DNA of 64,000 nt from Variovorax sp. OAS795 (GCF_040546685.1 NZ_JBEPOH010000001.1:3844001-3908000), one strand, 5' to 3'; positions 17,956-27,871 are shown, counted from the stretch's first letter. Notes: generated by a model not told the origin, from the letters alone. Numbers and translations are program-made.

Positions 17956-18954
17956 ATGAAATCCATCTGTATCCAGCGCAATGGCGGGCCCGAAGTCCTG
18001 CAGCCCTTGCACGTCGATCTGCCGGCACCGGGCCCCGGCCAGGTCCGTGTTCGCCACACGGCCGTGGGCGTGAATTTCTCCGACATCAACGTGCGCAACG
18101 GTGGCTTCTATCTGGGCCACGGCCCGGGCTTCCCGCTGGTGCTGGGCAATGAGGCCGCCGGCGTGGTCGAAGCGGTCGGCGCGAACGTGCTGGATTTTGC
18201 CGTGGGAGAGCGGGTGGCCTACGCGGGCACGGGCGGCCTGTTCTTCCAGGACACCGGCGCCTACGCGGAACAGCGGAACCTGCCTGCTTCCTGCCTGATC
18301 CATCTTCCCGAGGACGTGAGCGACGAGCAGGCGGCGGCGCTGCTGCTCAAGGGCCTGACGGCGGCTGTGATCGTGCATCGCTGCCATCTGCCACAACCCG
18401 GCGACTCGATCCTGATCCACGCGGCCGCCAGCGGCGTGGGCAGCCTGCTTGCGCAATGGTCGAGCCATCTGGGCGCGACGGTGATCGGCACCGTGGGCTC
18501 CGAGGCCAAGGCCGGATTCGCCCGCCGCCACGGCGTCGCGCATGCCATCCTGTACCGCCATGAGGACTTCGTGGCGGCCACCCTCAAACTTGCACCCGAC
18601 GGCGTGGCCGCCGTGTTCGACGGCGTGGGCCGCGATACTTTCATCAAGTCCTTCGACTGCCTGAAGCCCTTTGGTGCCGCAGTCAACTACGGCAACGCAT
18701 CGGGGCCCGTGCCGCCGGTGGACATCATGCTTCTGGCGCAGAAGGGTTGCCTGGCGCTGCACCGCCCCGGATTCGGCTTCTGGGGTGCAACGCCGTCCAC
18801 GCGCCAGTCGGCCTGTGACGAACTCTTCGACCTGCTGCGCCAAGGAGCGATCCAGCCGACCGTGAGTCATCGCTTTGCGCTGGACGATGCCGCGCAAGCC
18901 CATCGGACCATCGAACAAGGTCAGGCCATCGGCTCGGTGCTGCTGATCCCGTGA
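17956..18954 (+). CDS. Quinone oxidoreductase, QOR family
   Basis: 332 residues from ATG 17956. Zinc-free medium-chain reductase like E. coli Qor: starts MKSICIQRNGGPEVLQ, has VGVNFSDINVRNGGF, the nucleotide loop HAAASGVGSLLAQW, and FDGVGRDTF. Expected to be NADPH-dependent, reducing quinones or conjugated enones. Followed by a broken leuC gene after 11 bases. Confidence 0.92.
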   Translation: MKSICIQRNGGPEVLQPLHVDLPAPGPGQVRVRHTAVGVNFSDINVRNGGFYLGHGPGFPLVLGNEAAGVVEAVGANVLDFAVGERVAYAGTGGLFFQDTGAYAEQRNLPASCLIHLPEDVSDEQAAALLLKGLTAAVIVHRCHLPQPGDSILIHAAASGVGSLLAQWSSHLGATVIGTVGSEAKAGFARRHGVAHAILYRHEDFVAATLKLAPDGVAAVFDGVGRDTFIKSFDCLKPFGAAVNYGNASGPVPPVDIMLLAQKGCLALHRPGFGFWGATPSTRQSACDELFDLLRQGAIQPTVSHRFALDDAAQAHRTIEQGQAIGSVLLIP

Positions 18955-18965
18955 GTGGCATTCGC

Positions 18966-20414
18966 ATGGCCGCACCTCTGACCCTCTTCGACAAGCTCTG
19001 ACAGCGCCATCTGGTCGACCAAACCGATGACGGCGAAGCTCTTCTCTACGTCGATCGGCACCTCGTCTACGAAGTCACTGGCCCACAGGCGTTCGAAGGA
19101 CTTCAGCTCGGCGGCCGCAGGTCGTGGCGGCGCGACACCGTGATCGCCATGACTGATCACAACGTGCCGACCACGCTGGCCCACCGCGCCAACGCGGACA
19201 GCATCGCGACCCGCTGTCTCGCCAGCAGGTTCAGCAGCTGGGCGAGAACTTCCGCGAGATTGGCATCACCTACTTTGAACTGAACGATGCACGCCAAGGC
19301 ATTCATCCACGTGGTCGGGCCGGAACAGGGGCTACGCTGCCCGGCATGACCGTGGTGGCCGGCGACTCGCACACCAGCACCCATGGCGCGTTCGCCGCGT
19401 TGGCCTTTGGCGTCGGCACGTCTGACGTGGAGCACGCGCTGGCCACGCAATGCCTCCTCATGCGCCCGATGCGCCGCATGCGGGTGCAGGTCGATGGCGC
19501 GCTGCCCGGTGGGGTGAGCGCAAAGGACTTGATCCTGCACATTATCGGAGTGCTGGGTACTGGCGGCTGCACGGGGCTACGCCATCGAACTCTCGGGCAA
19601 CACGATCGATGCGCTGTCGATGGAAGGCCGCATGACGATGTGCCACATGGCAATCGAGGCCGGCGCCCGCGTCGGCCTGATTGGCGTGGACGAGACCACG
19701 CTGGCCTACCTGAAAGGCCGGCCGTACGCGCCACACGTCGCGCAGTGGGAGGAGGCGGCGGTGGCCGACTGGCGCACGCTGCGCAGCGACGCCGGGGCCG
19801 TGTTCGACGCCACTGTGACGATCGATGCCACCTGCCTGCGGCCAATGGTGACCTGGGGCACGTCGCCGGGCATGGTCGTGCCCATAGATGGTCAGGTGCC
19901 CGGCCCTGCGCAGGAGCCCGATGCCGTCAGGCGAGCCGGCATCCAGGCCGCCCTTGGCTACATGGGCCTGCGGCCCGGGACCCCGATGGTCGACATCGCC
20001 ATCAACAAGGTGTTTATCGGTTCGTGCACCAACGCACGCATCGAAGATCTGCGCGCCGCGGGGGCCGTGGTGCGGGGGCGCCGCGTGGCGGCCAGTGCAG
20101 CAGGCGCTGGTGGTGCCGGGTTCCGGCCTTGTGCAGGCGCAGGCCGAGGCCGAGGGCCTGGACCGCCTGTTCGCTGAGCCGGCTTCGAGTGGCGGCAGCC
20201 CGGCTGCTCCATGTGCCTGGGCATGAACGACGACCGACTGGCACCGAGCGAGTGCTGTGCCTCCACCTCGAACCGCAATTTCGAGGGACGCCAGGGGTGT
20301 GGCGGCCGCAGCCACCCGCTCAGCCCCGCGATGGCCGCTGCGGCCATCGCGGGCCAATTCGTCGATGTGGCGACGCTTGCGTCCCCCAACGCTGACCTGT
20401 CGGGAGCGCATTGA
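18966..20414 (+). pseudogene. leuC: Broken LeuC-like hydro-lyase large subunit
   Basis: Homology to the aconitase-type large subunit runs through the whole stretch but is interrupted. The eleventh codon is followed by TGA (18999-19001) where the family has Trp (FDKLWxxH). The frame then gives TDHNVPTT, jumps to [28 protein letters not shown], then [25 protein letters not shown], and later [25 protein letters not shown] and [17 protein letters not shown]. The Fe-S Cys of GSCTN is kept; the later CSMCLGMN Cys pair is in another frame. One nonsense change and at least four frame jumps. The last frame ends at a TGATG overlap with leuD. Confidence 0.85.
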
Positions 20415-21050
20415 TGGACGCATTCACCACGCTGCGTTCACTCGTCGTGCCGATCGACCGGGCGAACGTCGACACCGATGCACTGATCCCAAGCAGTTCA
20501 TGAAGTCGATCCGGCGAACCGGCTTCGCCGACAACCTGTTCGACGAATGGCGCTACCTGGACTTGGGTCAGCCCGGACAGAACACTGCGCGGCGTCCGCG
20601 CAATCCGGACTTCGCACTCAACCAGCCACGCTATGCCGGCCCCGGATCCTGCTGGCCCGGGAAAATTTCGGCTGCGGGTCCAGCCGCGAGCATGCCGTCT
20701 GGGCGCTGCGCGATCACGGAATCCGAGCGCTGATCGCGCCCTCCTTCGCAGACATCTTCTTAGACAACTGCTTCAAGAACGGGCTGCTGCCCATCGTGCT
20801 GCCCAACGCCACCGTGAACGCGCTGTTCGCCGCCGTGGCCGCCACCCCGGGTTCCATGCTTGCCATCGACCTGTACAAGCAATCGATCACCTCGGGCGAC
20901 GGCTGCTCAATCCCCTTCGACATGGGACTCCGAACGCCGCAACCGCCTGCTGCTGGGGCTGGGCGACATCCCCTGACGCTGCAACGCGCCGAATGCATCC
21001 GTGCGTTCGAGGCCCGCCGCCGGGTCGCCGCGCCCTGGCTTTTCAACTGA
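20414..21050 (+). pseudogene. leuD: Broken LeuD-like hydro-lyase small subunit
   Basis: [26 protein letters not shown] is followed by a one-base loss (ATCCCAAGCAG, expected ATCCCCAAGCAG) near 20489. The next frame gives [20 protein letters not shown], and after another jump near 20645 [19 protein letters not shown] and [20 protein letters not shown] final jump near 20930-20970 leads to [17 protein letters not shown]. All domains of LeuD are present, so it decayed by small indels. With leuC it once formed a two-subunit isomerase/hydratase next to the reductase at 17956. Confidence 0.85.
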
Positions 21051-21068
21051 CCTGCAGCACCACGGCCA

Positions 21069-21277
21069 CCGTGCCGCGCTCCATCGCCGACTACTGCGCG
21101 AAGCTGGAAGACCTGCGAATCGTCGAGCCGCCGATCAAGATCAAGCCGTATGCAATCAAGCAGTTCTGGCATCTACGTTACCACGCAGACCCTTCGATTC
21201 GCTGGCTCAGGCAGGCGGTGCTTGAGCTTTTCGGACGCGAGGAGCACACGACTCCGCGGCGCGGAGCCACGGCTTGA
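21069..21277 (+). pseudogene. LysR regulator relic (C-terminal fragment)
   Basis: In one frame: VPRSIADYCAKLEDLRIVEP, PIKIKPYAIKQFWHLRYHAD and PSIRWLRQAVLELFG. This is the end of a LysR effector domain (WHxRxxxDPxxRWLR). The DNA-binding part is absent. It directly follows the leuD relic, suggesting a large deletion between them. Confidence 0.7.
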
Positions 21278-21346
21278 AGAAGCAGGGGAAGGAAGGGACA
21301 TCGTTCGGCCAGGCCGGCCCAGACGGGCCCAGCCTGCGCTCGCCGC

Positions 21347-22582
21347 TCACGCGCGCGATGCGACTTCGAACGCCCGTAGGTCGAAGCCGGCCGCCGACGC
21401 CTCGCGCGGCGTCAGCGCCGTTCGGCCCATCAGCAGCTTGCGCGCGGCCATGTGGTCGGCGGCCATGTTGACCGATTCCACGGCGATCAGCCGGTCGTGC
21501 CGGAAGCGCAGCACCGAGAAGCGCTGGGCTTGCCGGTCGCCCACGGTCACGGTGGCGTCGGCGCCTTGAGCCAGCCCCGCGATCTGCAGGCGCATCGCAC
21601 CCTGGTCCGACCAGAACCAGGGCAACGCGCCGTAGGCGCCGGGCGCCTTGCCGCTCAAGCGCTGGGCGACGCAGCGCGCCTGGTCGCTGGCGTTCTGCAC
21701 CGACTCGATGCGCAAGCGCCGTCCGGCATGCACGCTGTGAAACGATGCGCAGTCGCCAATCGCCGAGATGCTGGGATCAGAGGTCAGCAGCCCGTTGTCG
21801 ACCTTGATGCCGTCGTCGATCTCCAGGCCGGCCTCGGCCGCCAGCAGCGTGTTGGGCAGCACGCCGATGCCCACGATCACGAGGTCTGCGGGCAGGCGAA
21901 GGCCTCCGGTCGTGACCACGTGGGTCACGCCCTGGCCCGTAACGCTCTCGATGTGCGCCAGACCCTGGCCGAAGTCGAAGATCACACCTTGCGCCTCGTG
22001 TGCCTCGCGGAAGCACAGCGAGGTCTCGATCGACACCGCGCGCGCCATGGCACGGCCCTCGAGTTCCAGCACGTGCACGCTGCAGCCTTTGGCGCTGGCA
22101 ACAGCCGCGAACTCAAGGCCGATGAAACCTGCTCCGCACACGATGACGTCGCGCGCGGACTGCAGGCGGGCGGCCAACTGATCGGCATCGGCCTGCGTCC
22201 GTAGCCCGAACACGCCGTCCAGGTCCGAGCCGGGCACGGGCAGCCTGCGGTTGTGGGCGCCCAGCGCCAGCACCAAATGTTCGTAGCCGAAGGTGCTGCC
22301 CTCATCGACCGCGACCGTTCGGTTGGTGCGGTCGATCGCTGCCACCCGGCCTTGTACCAGCGTGATGGCATGGTCGTCGAAGAACTTCTGCGGCCGGAAC
22401 CGGAGCCCGTCAGCATCCGTCTTGCCGAGCAGATACGCTTTCGAGAGAGGTGGCCGCTGATAGGGCAGCCCTGCCTCATCGCCGATGAGATGAATCGTTC
22501 CGCGATGGCCTTCCTGGCGCAGCGAAGCGGCCAGCTGGAAGCCGGCGTGGCCCGTGCCGGCGATAACGATGGCGGCAGACAT
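21347..22582 (-). CDS. FAD-dependent ferredoxin/rubredoxin reductase
   Basis: 411 residues of the putidaredoxin/rubredoxin-reductase type: FAD motif GTGHAG at 9-14, YQRPPLSKAYL (41-51), NAD motif GAGFIG at 150-155, the second FAD motif SAIGDCASF, and a C-terminal reductase domain. It moves electrons from NAD(P)H to a [2Fe-2S] ferredoxin serving a Rieske oxygenase or P450. The only ferredoxin in the window is at 402-722. It is the last gene of the minus-strand operon that begins at 27797. Confidence 0.93.
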   Translation of the reverse strand: MSAAIVIAGTGHAGFQLAASLRQEGHRGTIHLIGDEAGLPYQRPPLSKAYLLGKTDADGLRFRPQKFFDDHAITLVQGRVAAIDRTNRTVAVDEGSTFGYEHLVLALGAHNRRLPVPGSDLDGVFGLRTQADADQLAARLQSARDVIVCGAGFIGLEFAAVASAKGCSVHVLELEGRAMARAVSIETSLCFREAHEAQGVIFDFGQGLAHIESVTGQGVTHVVTTGGLRLPADLVIVGIGVLPNTLLAAEAGLEIDDGIKVDNGLLTSDPSISAIGDCASFHSVHAGRRLRIESVQNASDQARCVAQRLSGKAPGAYGALPWFWSDQGAMRLQIAGLAQGADATVTVGDRQAQRFSVLRFRHDRLIAVESVNMAADHMAARKLLMGRTALTPREASAAGFDLRAFEVASRA

Positions 22583-22639
22583 TATTTGATCCTCGGCTGA
22601 CTAATGGTGGTGCGCCGCGCGTCGACGCGCGCCTTGCTA

Positions 22640-23809
22640 TCAAGCCGGCTGCAGCACGCTCAGGTAGTTGGCCACGCCCGAGCCGCCCATGTTGAACACG
22701 GCGCCCATGCGTGCATCGGCCACCTGCATGCCGCCGGCCGTGCCCGACAGCTGCATGCAGGCCATCACATGTTGCGATACACCAGTCGCGCCGATGGGAT
22801 GGCCTTTGGACTTCAGCCCCCCCGACAGGTTGATCGGCAGCGCCCCATCACGCGCGCTAACACCGTCGAGGATGACACGCGCGCCCTCCCCGTACGGTGC
22901 CAAGCCCATGGCTTCGTACGCCAGCAGTTCGGCGATGGTGAAACAGTCGTGCGTTTCGACGAAGGACAGATCGTCAAGCGTCGCGCCGGCATCGGCCAGG
23001 CCTTTCTGCCACGCCATCCGGGCGCCCACGAGGCGCGTCGGGTCGCGGCGCGACATCGGCAGGAAGTCGTTGACCTGGGTGCGCGAGCGCCAGCGCACCG
23101 GCAAGACCCTGGCGCCGGACACTGGTTCGTTCGACAGCACCATCGCAGCTGCGCCGTCGGACACCAGCGAACAGTCCGAACGCTTGAGCGGCCCCGAGAC
23201 GAAAGGGTTCTTGTCCGATGGATGGCGGCAGAAGTCGAAGCCGAAATCGCGCCGCATGTGGGCATAGGGGTTGTGCATGCCGTTCGAATGATTCTTGGCA
23301 GCTATGGCGGCCAGAGCGTCGGACTGATCGCCGAAACGCTGGAAGTATCGGGTAGCGATGCCGCCGAAGATGCCGGCGAAGCCGGCCGGGTCGGCGCCCT
23401 CCTCCGCCACATAGGCGCACTTGATCAGGGTAGCCGCCACCTCCGGTGTGCGCAGGCCGTTCATGCGCTCCATGCCGATCACCAGCGTGCGCTTCATGCG
23501 GCCCGAGCCCATTGCGTCCAGTGCCGCCCAGATCGCCGCTGAGCCGGTAGCGCAGGCGTTCTCCGTGCGCACCGATGGCGTGTGGCGAAACTCGGGCATC
23601 GCCACGGCAGGCAGCGCCGCCGTGAAGTCCTGGCCGACGAAGCCGGCGTTGAAATGGCCCAAGAAGATGCCCTCGATGTCTTCAGGGGCGAGCCCGGCAC
23701 TGTCCAGCGCTGGTTGCACCGCGTCGCGAATCAGCTGTTCGAGGTCGATGTTGTCGTGCTTGCCGAAAGGTGTGTGGCCCCAGCCAACGATGTGTGCGGT
23801 GTCGTTCAT
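22640..23809 (-). CDS. Thiolase-family acyl-CoA C-acyltransferase (SCP-x type)
   Basis: 389 residues from ATG 23809; the frame is open further upstream but that part overlaps the MFS gene. Nucleophile Cys86 in NACATGSAA, the HDCFTIAELLAYEAMG segment, and the general-base His in GGLKSKGHPIGATG. It belongs to the non-decarboxylating thiolase group similar to sterol carrier protein X thiolase, which cleaves bulky or branched 3-oxoacyl-CoA. It lies 19 bases downstream of the MFS gene in an operon with an acyl-CoA ligase. Confidence 0.92.
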   Translation of the reverse strand: MNDTAHIVGWGHTPFGKHDNIDLEQLIRDAVQPALDSAGLAPEDIEGIFLGHFNAGFVGQDFTAALPAVAMPEFRHTPSVRTENACATGSAAIWAALDAMGSGRMKRTLVIGMERMNGLRTPEVAATLIKCAYVAEEGADPAGFAGIFGGIATRYFQRFGDQSDALAAIAAKNHSNGMHNPYAHMRRDFGFDFCRHPSDKNPFVSGPLKRSDCSLVSDGAAAMVLSNEPVSGARVLPVRWRSRTQVNDFLPMSRRDPTRLVGARMAWQKGLADAGATLDDLSFVETHDCFTIAELLAYEAMGLAPYGEGARVILDGVSARDGALPINLSGGLKSKGHPIGATGVSQHVMACMQLSGTAGGMQVADARMGAVFNMGGSGVANYLSVLQPA

Positions 23810-23828
23810 GATGTACCTCTGGATAGTG

Positions 23829-25049
23829 TTACGGGACGGTTGCAGGCATGGCCTGCGGCGCGATGCGGGGCTGGCCGTGCCGCTGCACCAGCGTGAGGGC
23901 GCACAGGCCCGTGGCACCGACGAGAACGCCGATGGTGTACGCCAGCACCGCCGCGCTGCCGGGCACGAACATGGCGCCCAGCCAGGTTCCGCACAGGACG
24001 GCGGCGCTGGCCAGCGTGAAGCCCCCCAGAGCCGATGCCGCACCGGCGCGTTCCGGAAAGGATGCGGCAATGCCCACGTGACCGCAGGGCTGGTGCACGC
24101 CATAGGCCAAGAACGAGATCCACAGGGCGATGCTCAGCGTCAGCGGCGTGTGCACCCAGACCAGTTGGGGCAGGATGAACACCGCTGCACTCGCCATCGA
24201 CAGCGCACCCGCACGTCGCACCGCGTGCAGCAGGCCGATCTGGCGCATCCAGCGGCGGCAAAGGATGGTGCCGATCATGTAGGCTACCGAGGCGCAGCCG
24301 ATGACTGCGCCGAACGCGAGGCGCGACACGCCGAACGTGTCGATGAACAGATAGGCCGAGCCCGACAGGAAACCGAAGGCGGCGCTGTAGCCCGCGGCGC
24401 TCAGAAGCGTCCATGCCTGAAAGCCGCGATGGCGGCTGATCAGGCCGTAGCCACACAGCAGTGAAACAGGGCGCATGGCCTGTACGTCGAGCGCACGCAC
24501 GGTCTCCGGCACGCGCAGCGCCACCAGCGACAGCATCGCTGCGCCGAAGATTGCCATGGCCAGCAGCGTCGCGCGCCAGCCCAGATGGCTCGCCAGCAAG
24601 GCACCGACGACCGGCACTAGCATCGTCACACTGGCCAACGCGGTCATGGCAGAGGCCATCACGTGCGTGCCCTGGGCGGGTTCGAACAGGTCGCGCACCA
24701 TGGCGCGCCCGCAGACCGTGCATGCCGCCACGCCCACGCCCTGGGCGATGCGCGCCGCGATCAGCACGTCGATCGACGGCGCCAATGCACCCACCAGCGC
24801 ACCGGTAGCGTACAGCGCGAAGCCCGCGATGGCAACCGGGCGCCGGCCGAAGCGGTCGGCCGCCGGGCCCCACAGGAGTTGCGACAACCCGAAGCTCAGC
24901 ACCACCAGCGACAGCGTGAGTTGCACCACGGACACAGGTGCGCCGTACTCGCTGCGGATCGAAGGCAGTGCGGCTAGGTAGAGGTCGGTGGCAATGGGCT
25001 GAGCCGCGGTCAGCAAGGTGACGACGAGCACCACCAGCACGCCACCCAT
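23829..25049 (-). CDS. MFS transporter, Bcr/CflA type
   Basis: 406 residues from ATG 25049, 32 bases after the ligase stop; the open frame continues upstream into the ligase gene and residues just before this ATG look protein-like, so an alternative non-ATG start is possible. About twelve hydrophobic segments, the TM1 motif ATDLYLAALPSI typical of Bcr/CflA drug transporters (D-x-Y-L-P), and the loop GPAADRFGRRPVAIAG after TM2. A proton-driven carrier in the inner membrane, here perhaps exporting or importing the acid activated by the ligase. Confidence 0.88.
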   Translation of the reverse strand: MGGVLVVLVVTLLTAAQPIATDLYLAALPSIRSEYGAPVSVVQLTLSLVVLSFGLSQLLWGPAADRFGRRPVAIAGFALYATGALVGALAPSIDVLIAARIAQGVGVAACTVCGRAMVRDLFEPAQGTHVMASAMTALASVTMLVPVVGALLASHLGWRATLLAMAIFGAAMLSLVALRVPETVRALDVQAMRPVSLLCGYGLISRHRGFQAWTLLSAAGYSAAFGFLSGSAYLFIDTFGVSRLAFGAVIGCASVAYMIGTILCRRWMRQIGLLHAVRRAGALSMASAAVFILPQLVWVHTPLTLSIALWISFLAYGVHQPCGHVGIAASFPERAGAASALGGFTLASAAVLCGTWLGAMFVPGSAAVLAYTIGVLVGATGLCALTLVQRHGQPRIAPQAMPATVP

Positions 25050-25081
25050 GGGCGCGATGTACGCGGTTGGGGCGCGAGCGT

Positions 25082-26593
25082 TCAGGATGCTTCCCTCGAC
25101 GAGCGAGCGCACTGCTGGCGCAGCTCGCGCTTGAGGACCTTGCCATAGTTGTTCTTGGGCAGGCGGTCGACGAAGACGTAGCGCTTGGGCCGCTTGAAGC
25201 GCGCGATGCGCTCCAGGCAATGTGCATCCAGAGACGCCGTGTTGGGAGCGCTGCCCGGCGCCGGCACCACGAAAGCGACCACAACTTCGCCCCATTCCTC
25301 GTCCGGTTCGCCTATGACGGCGATCTCGGCGACGTCGGCGTGCGTGAGCAGCGCCTCTTCCACTTCGCGCGGATAGATGTTCGAGCCCCCGCTGATGACG
25401 ACGTCCTTGCTGCGGTCGCGCAGCGTGAGGAGGCCCTGCGAGTCCAGCATGCCCATGTCGCCGGTGTGCAGCCAGCCGTCCTTCAGTGCCTCAGCCGTCC
25501 CGTCAGGGTTGTTCCAATAGCCGCTCATGACCGTGTCGCCGCGGCAGACGATCTCGCCGATCTCGCTCGGCCCCAGCGGCCGGCCTTGCTCGTCGAGGAT
25601 GCGCACCACCATGCCCGTGCGCGCGCTGCCGACCGAGCCGAGCACCTGCACGTCGTCCGTCTCGTGGTCGGCCCGCGTCATGCCGGTGATCGTCATCGGC
25701 GATTCGCCCTGGCCGTAGATCTGTGCGAACACGGGGCCGAAGACGGCTAGCGACTTGCGCAGCTCTTCCACGTACATCGGGCCGCCGCCGTAGACGATGC
25801 TGCGCAGGTTGCGTGGCTTGCGTCCGGACGCCTCCACCGCCAGCCGAAGGCGTTGAACCATCGTGGGCGCCAGGAACGCACCGCAGCCGGGGTGCACGCT
25901 GCACAGCGCGACAAATTCGTCGGGATCGAAACCGCGCGAGGCCGGCACCACTTGGCGCGCGCCGCAGGCGACCGAGGCCGGAATGTACAGACCCGAGCCG
26001 TGCGACATCGGTGCGGCATGGACCTGGCTGGCGTTCACGTCCAGTTGTTCCAGGTCGGCCAGATGCGCCAACGTCATCGCCATCAGGTTGCGATGCGACA
26101 GCATCGCGCCCTTGCTTCGGCCGGTGGTGCCGCTAGTGTAGAACAGCCATGCCAGCGTCTCGGGTTCGGCATGCGTCACGGTTGCGGGTGCAGTGTCGAA
26201 CAGCGACTCGTAGGCCGCCGAGCCGATCTCCACCACCCGGCTCACGGCGCCTGCCGGCAGCGCCAGGCGCAGCGCCGGCGCCAGCCCGGGCGAGGCGAAG
26301 ATCAGCGCCGGGTCGGCGTCCTCGAGGACCTGCGCCATCTCCAGCGCATGCAGCTTGTAGTTGATCGGCACGATCGCCGCGCGTGCGGCCCAGGTGCCGA
26401 ACATCAGCTCCAGGAACTCGGGTGCGTTCTCGCTGGCCACGGCGATGCGGCTGCCTGAGGCCAGCCGGCCGGCCAGGCGCAGGGCGCGCTGGCTCAGCTC
26501 GCCCCAGGTCTGGTGCTGGCGCTCACCCACGCAAACCGCTGTGCCGTCGGGCCAGCGGCGCGCGCTGCGCTCGAGCAGTGAAAAAAGACTCAC
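25082..26593 (-). CDS. Acyl-CoA synthetase (AMP-forming)
   Basis: 503 residues of the ANL superfamily: P-loop YTSGTTGRSKGAMLSH (152-167), YGQGESPMT, GWLHTGDMG with the AMP-ribose Asp, RDRSKDVVISGGSNIYP hinge, and the catalytic Lys near the end in PKNNYGKVLKREL. It converts a carboxylic acid to its CoA ester with ATP. Followed by MFS carrier and thiolase, preceded by an alpha/beta hydrolase, so the operon likely releases an acid from an ester, activates it and cleaves it. Confidence 0.95.
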   Translation of the reverse strand: MSLFSLLERSARRWPDGTAVCVGERQHQTWGELSQRALRLAGRLASGSRIAVASENAPEFLELMFGTWAARAAIVPINYKLHALEMAQVLEDADPALIFASPGLAPALRLALPAGAVSRVVEIGSAAYESLFDTAPATVTHAEPETLAWLFYTSGTTGRSKGAMLSHRNLMAMTLAHLADLEQLDVNASQVHAAPMSHGSGLYIPASVACGARQVVPASRGFDPDEFVALCSVHPGCGAFLAPTMVQRLRLAVEASGRKPRNLRSIVYGGGPMYVEELRKSLAVFGPVFAQIYGQGESPMTITGMTRADHETDDVQVLGSVGSARTGMVVRILDEQGRPLGPSEIGEIVCRGDTVMSGYWNNPDGTAEALKDGWLHTGDMGMLDSQGLLTLRDRSKDVVISGGSNIYPREVEEALLTHADVAEIAVIGEPDEEWGEVVVAFVVPAPGSAPNTASLDAHCLERIARFKRPKRYVFVDRLPKNNYGKVLKRELRQQCARSSREAS

Positions 26594-26618
26594 GGGATCA
26601 CTCCTGCGGGCTGCCAGC

Positions 26619-27797
26619 TCACGCAGGGAGCAGGTCGCGCTGAGCGAGCCAGACGCGGATCAGTTTCGTCGCCTCGGTCATCTGGTCTGCCTGGCCCGCG
26701 TAATAATGCGTGGCACCCCGGATGATGTGGAATTGCTTGTCGGGCGATGCTGCGGCGGCGAAGAGCGTCTGCGGATGCGTGGCCGGTACAGCGTCGTCGG
26801 CGCTGTTCTCGATCACGAGCAGCGGTGCGCGCATCCGCGCCACAGCTTTCAGGCCGTTGGCACAGGTGTCGTCCAGCGACCATTGCGACAGCCATGAGCG
26901 CAGTGTGGTGAAACGCGCCAGGCCGACCGGTCCTGTGTTCACCGTCTCGGGGTTGCCCATGTAGGACCAGTAAGGCCGGCGGTCGTTGGGGTCCAGTGTC
27001 GGGTCGACGAAGCGCGGATCGGCAAAGGTGCGGTGCACGATGAAGCCCCGCTCCAGTTCGCCCGTATCGCGTTCCTTGAGCACCTGCAGGCGCTGGCGCG
27101 CCCATGCCGTGATGCGTTGCATGCGCGCCAACTGGGCAGCGCGGTAGCTCGCGATGTACTCGGCGCTGTAGGGCGGTTGATTCGGATTGCGCTGGTCGTA
27201 GATGTCCAGCTCGACATCCCGGGTGTCGGGGTCCAGCTCGTCGCTCACGGACGGATCCAGCGATTCGGACAGCAGGTGCGCGCGCGAGAGGTGCGCGGCC
27301 TGGAAGATCACCGCATCGGCCGGGATGAGCCCCGCCCCCTTGAGGTCGACCGCATCGCCGGCGGGCGTCTCGGTCACCTGCGGGTCTTCGGCCTCGGCCT
27401 GGTAGCTGACGGCCAGAGATCCGCCGCCGCTCCAACCGACCAACACCACGTGCCGGTAACCCCAGACGGTCTTGGCATGGCGGATGTAGGCGCCCAGATC
27501 GAGCAGCACTTTCTCCATGATCAATGCCGTGTCGTTCTTGGCGTAGCGGCTCGCGGCACACAGCACGTGTGCCCCCGTATCGGCCATGGCGCGCGGAACC
27601 GGCAACAGTTGCAGCGTCGAAGCCGGGTGCATGAAGACGAGCAGTGTGTCACTCGCCTGCCCTTCGGGCCGAAAGCGAATGGCTTCCAGGTTGATGGCGC
27701 CCTGGTTGCCGGAGAAGCCATAAGTTTCGGTGAAGGCGGCCTGCTCGTTGTACTGCAGGTGGACCCATTCGGCCTGAACGTTGAAGGTGGAACTCAT
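26619..27797 (-). CDS. Alpha/beta hydrolase
   Basis: 392 residues, cytoplasmic. Nucleophile elbow GWSGGG at 121-126 with Ser123; a late GATHYYAG segment near residue 370 supplies the likely catalytic His; an Asp in VIENSADDAVP fits the acid. HPAST at 57-61 is the oxyanion region. Probably an esterase or lactonase. First gene of the operon running to 21347; a TGTCCCC-type box lies 35 bases before its start. Confidence 0.88.
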   Translation of the reverse strand: MSSTFNVQAEWVHLQYNEQAAFTETYGFSGNQGAINLEAIRFRPEGQASDTLLVFMHPASTLQLLPVPRAMADTGAHVLCAASRYAKNDTALIMEKVLLDLGAYIRHAKTVWGYRHVVLVGWSGGGSLAVSYQAEAEDPQVTETPAGDAVDLKGAGLIPADAVIFQAAHLSRAHLLSESLDPSVSDELDPDTRDVELDIYDQRNPNQPPYSAEYIASYRAAQLARMQRITAWARQRLQVLKERDTGELERGFIVHRTFADPRFVDPTLDPNDRRPYWSYMGNPETVNTGPVGLARFTTLRSWLSQWSLDDTCANGLKAVARMRAPLLVIENSADDAVPATHPQTLFAAAASPDKQFHIIRGATHYYAGQADQMTEATKLIRVWLAQRDLLPA

Positions 27798-27831
27798 GGT
27801 CGTACTTTAGGTGGCGCGCAGAGCCCGCGCA

Positions 27832-27849
27832 GTCCCCTTGAGGAGTGAC
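27832..27849. promoter_or_regulatory. Degenerate TGTCCCC box
   Basis: GTCCCCTTGAGGAGTGAC agrees at 12 of 18 positions with the perfect palindrome at 17808-17825 and keeps the GTCCCC...GAC ends. It lies in front of the alpha/beta hydrolase operon. Confidence 0.4.
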
Positions 27850-27871
27850 CCAAGCGGCCGGCCGGGGCAGA

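Noticed and set aside
18966..21050. Programmed frameshifting in leuC/leuD
   Set aside because: Jumps are many, in different directions and accompanied by a nonsense codon; no slippery sequence is apparent.
21292..21305. GGAAGGGACATCG, a partial match to the TGTCCC box
   Set aside because: It lies between two convergent 3' ends and has no second arm, so it is not counted as a regulatory site.
23806..25284. Long open frame (492 codons) over the MFS gene in another phase of the same strand
   Set aside because: Low-complexity His/Arg/Gly-rich translation without homology; the MFS frame has membrane segments and family motifs.
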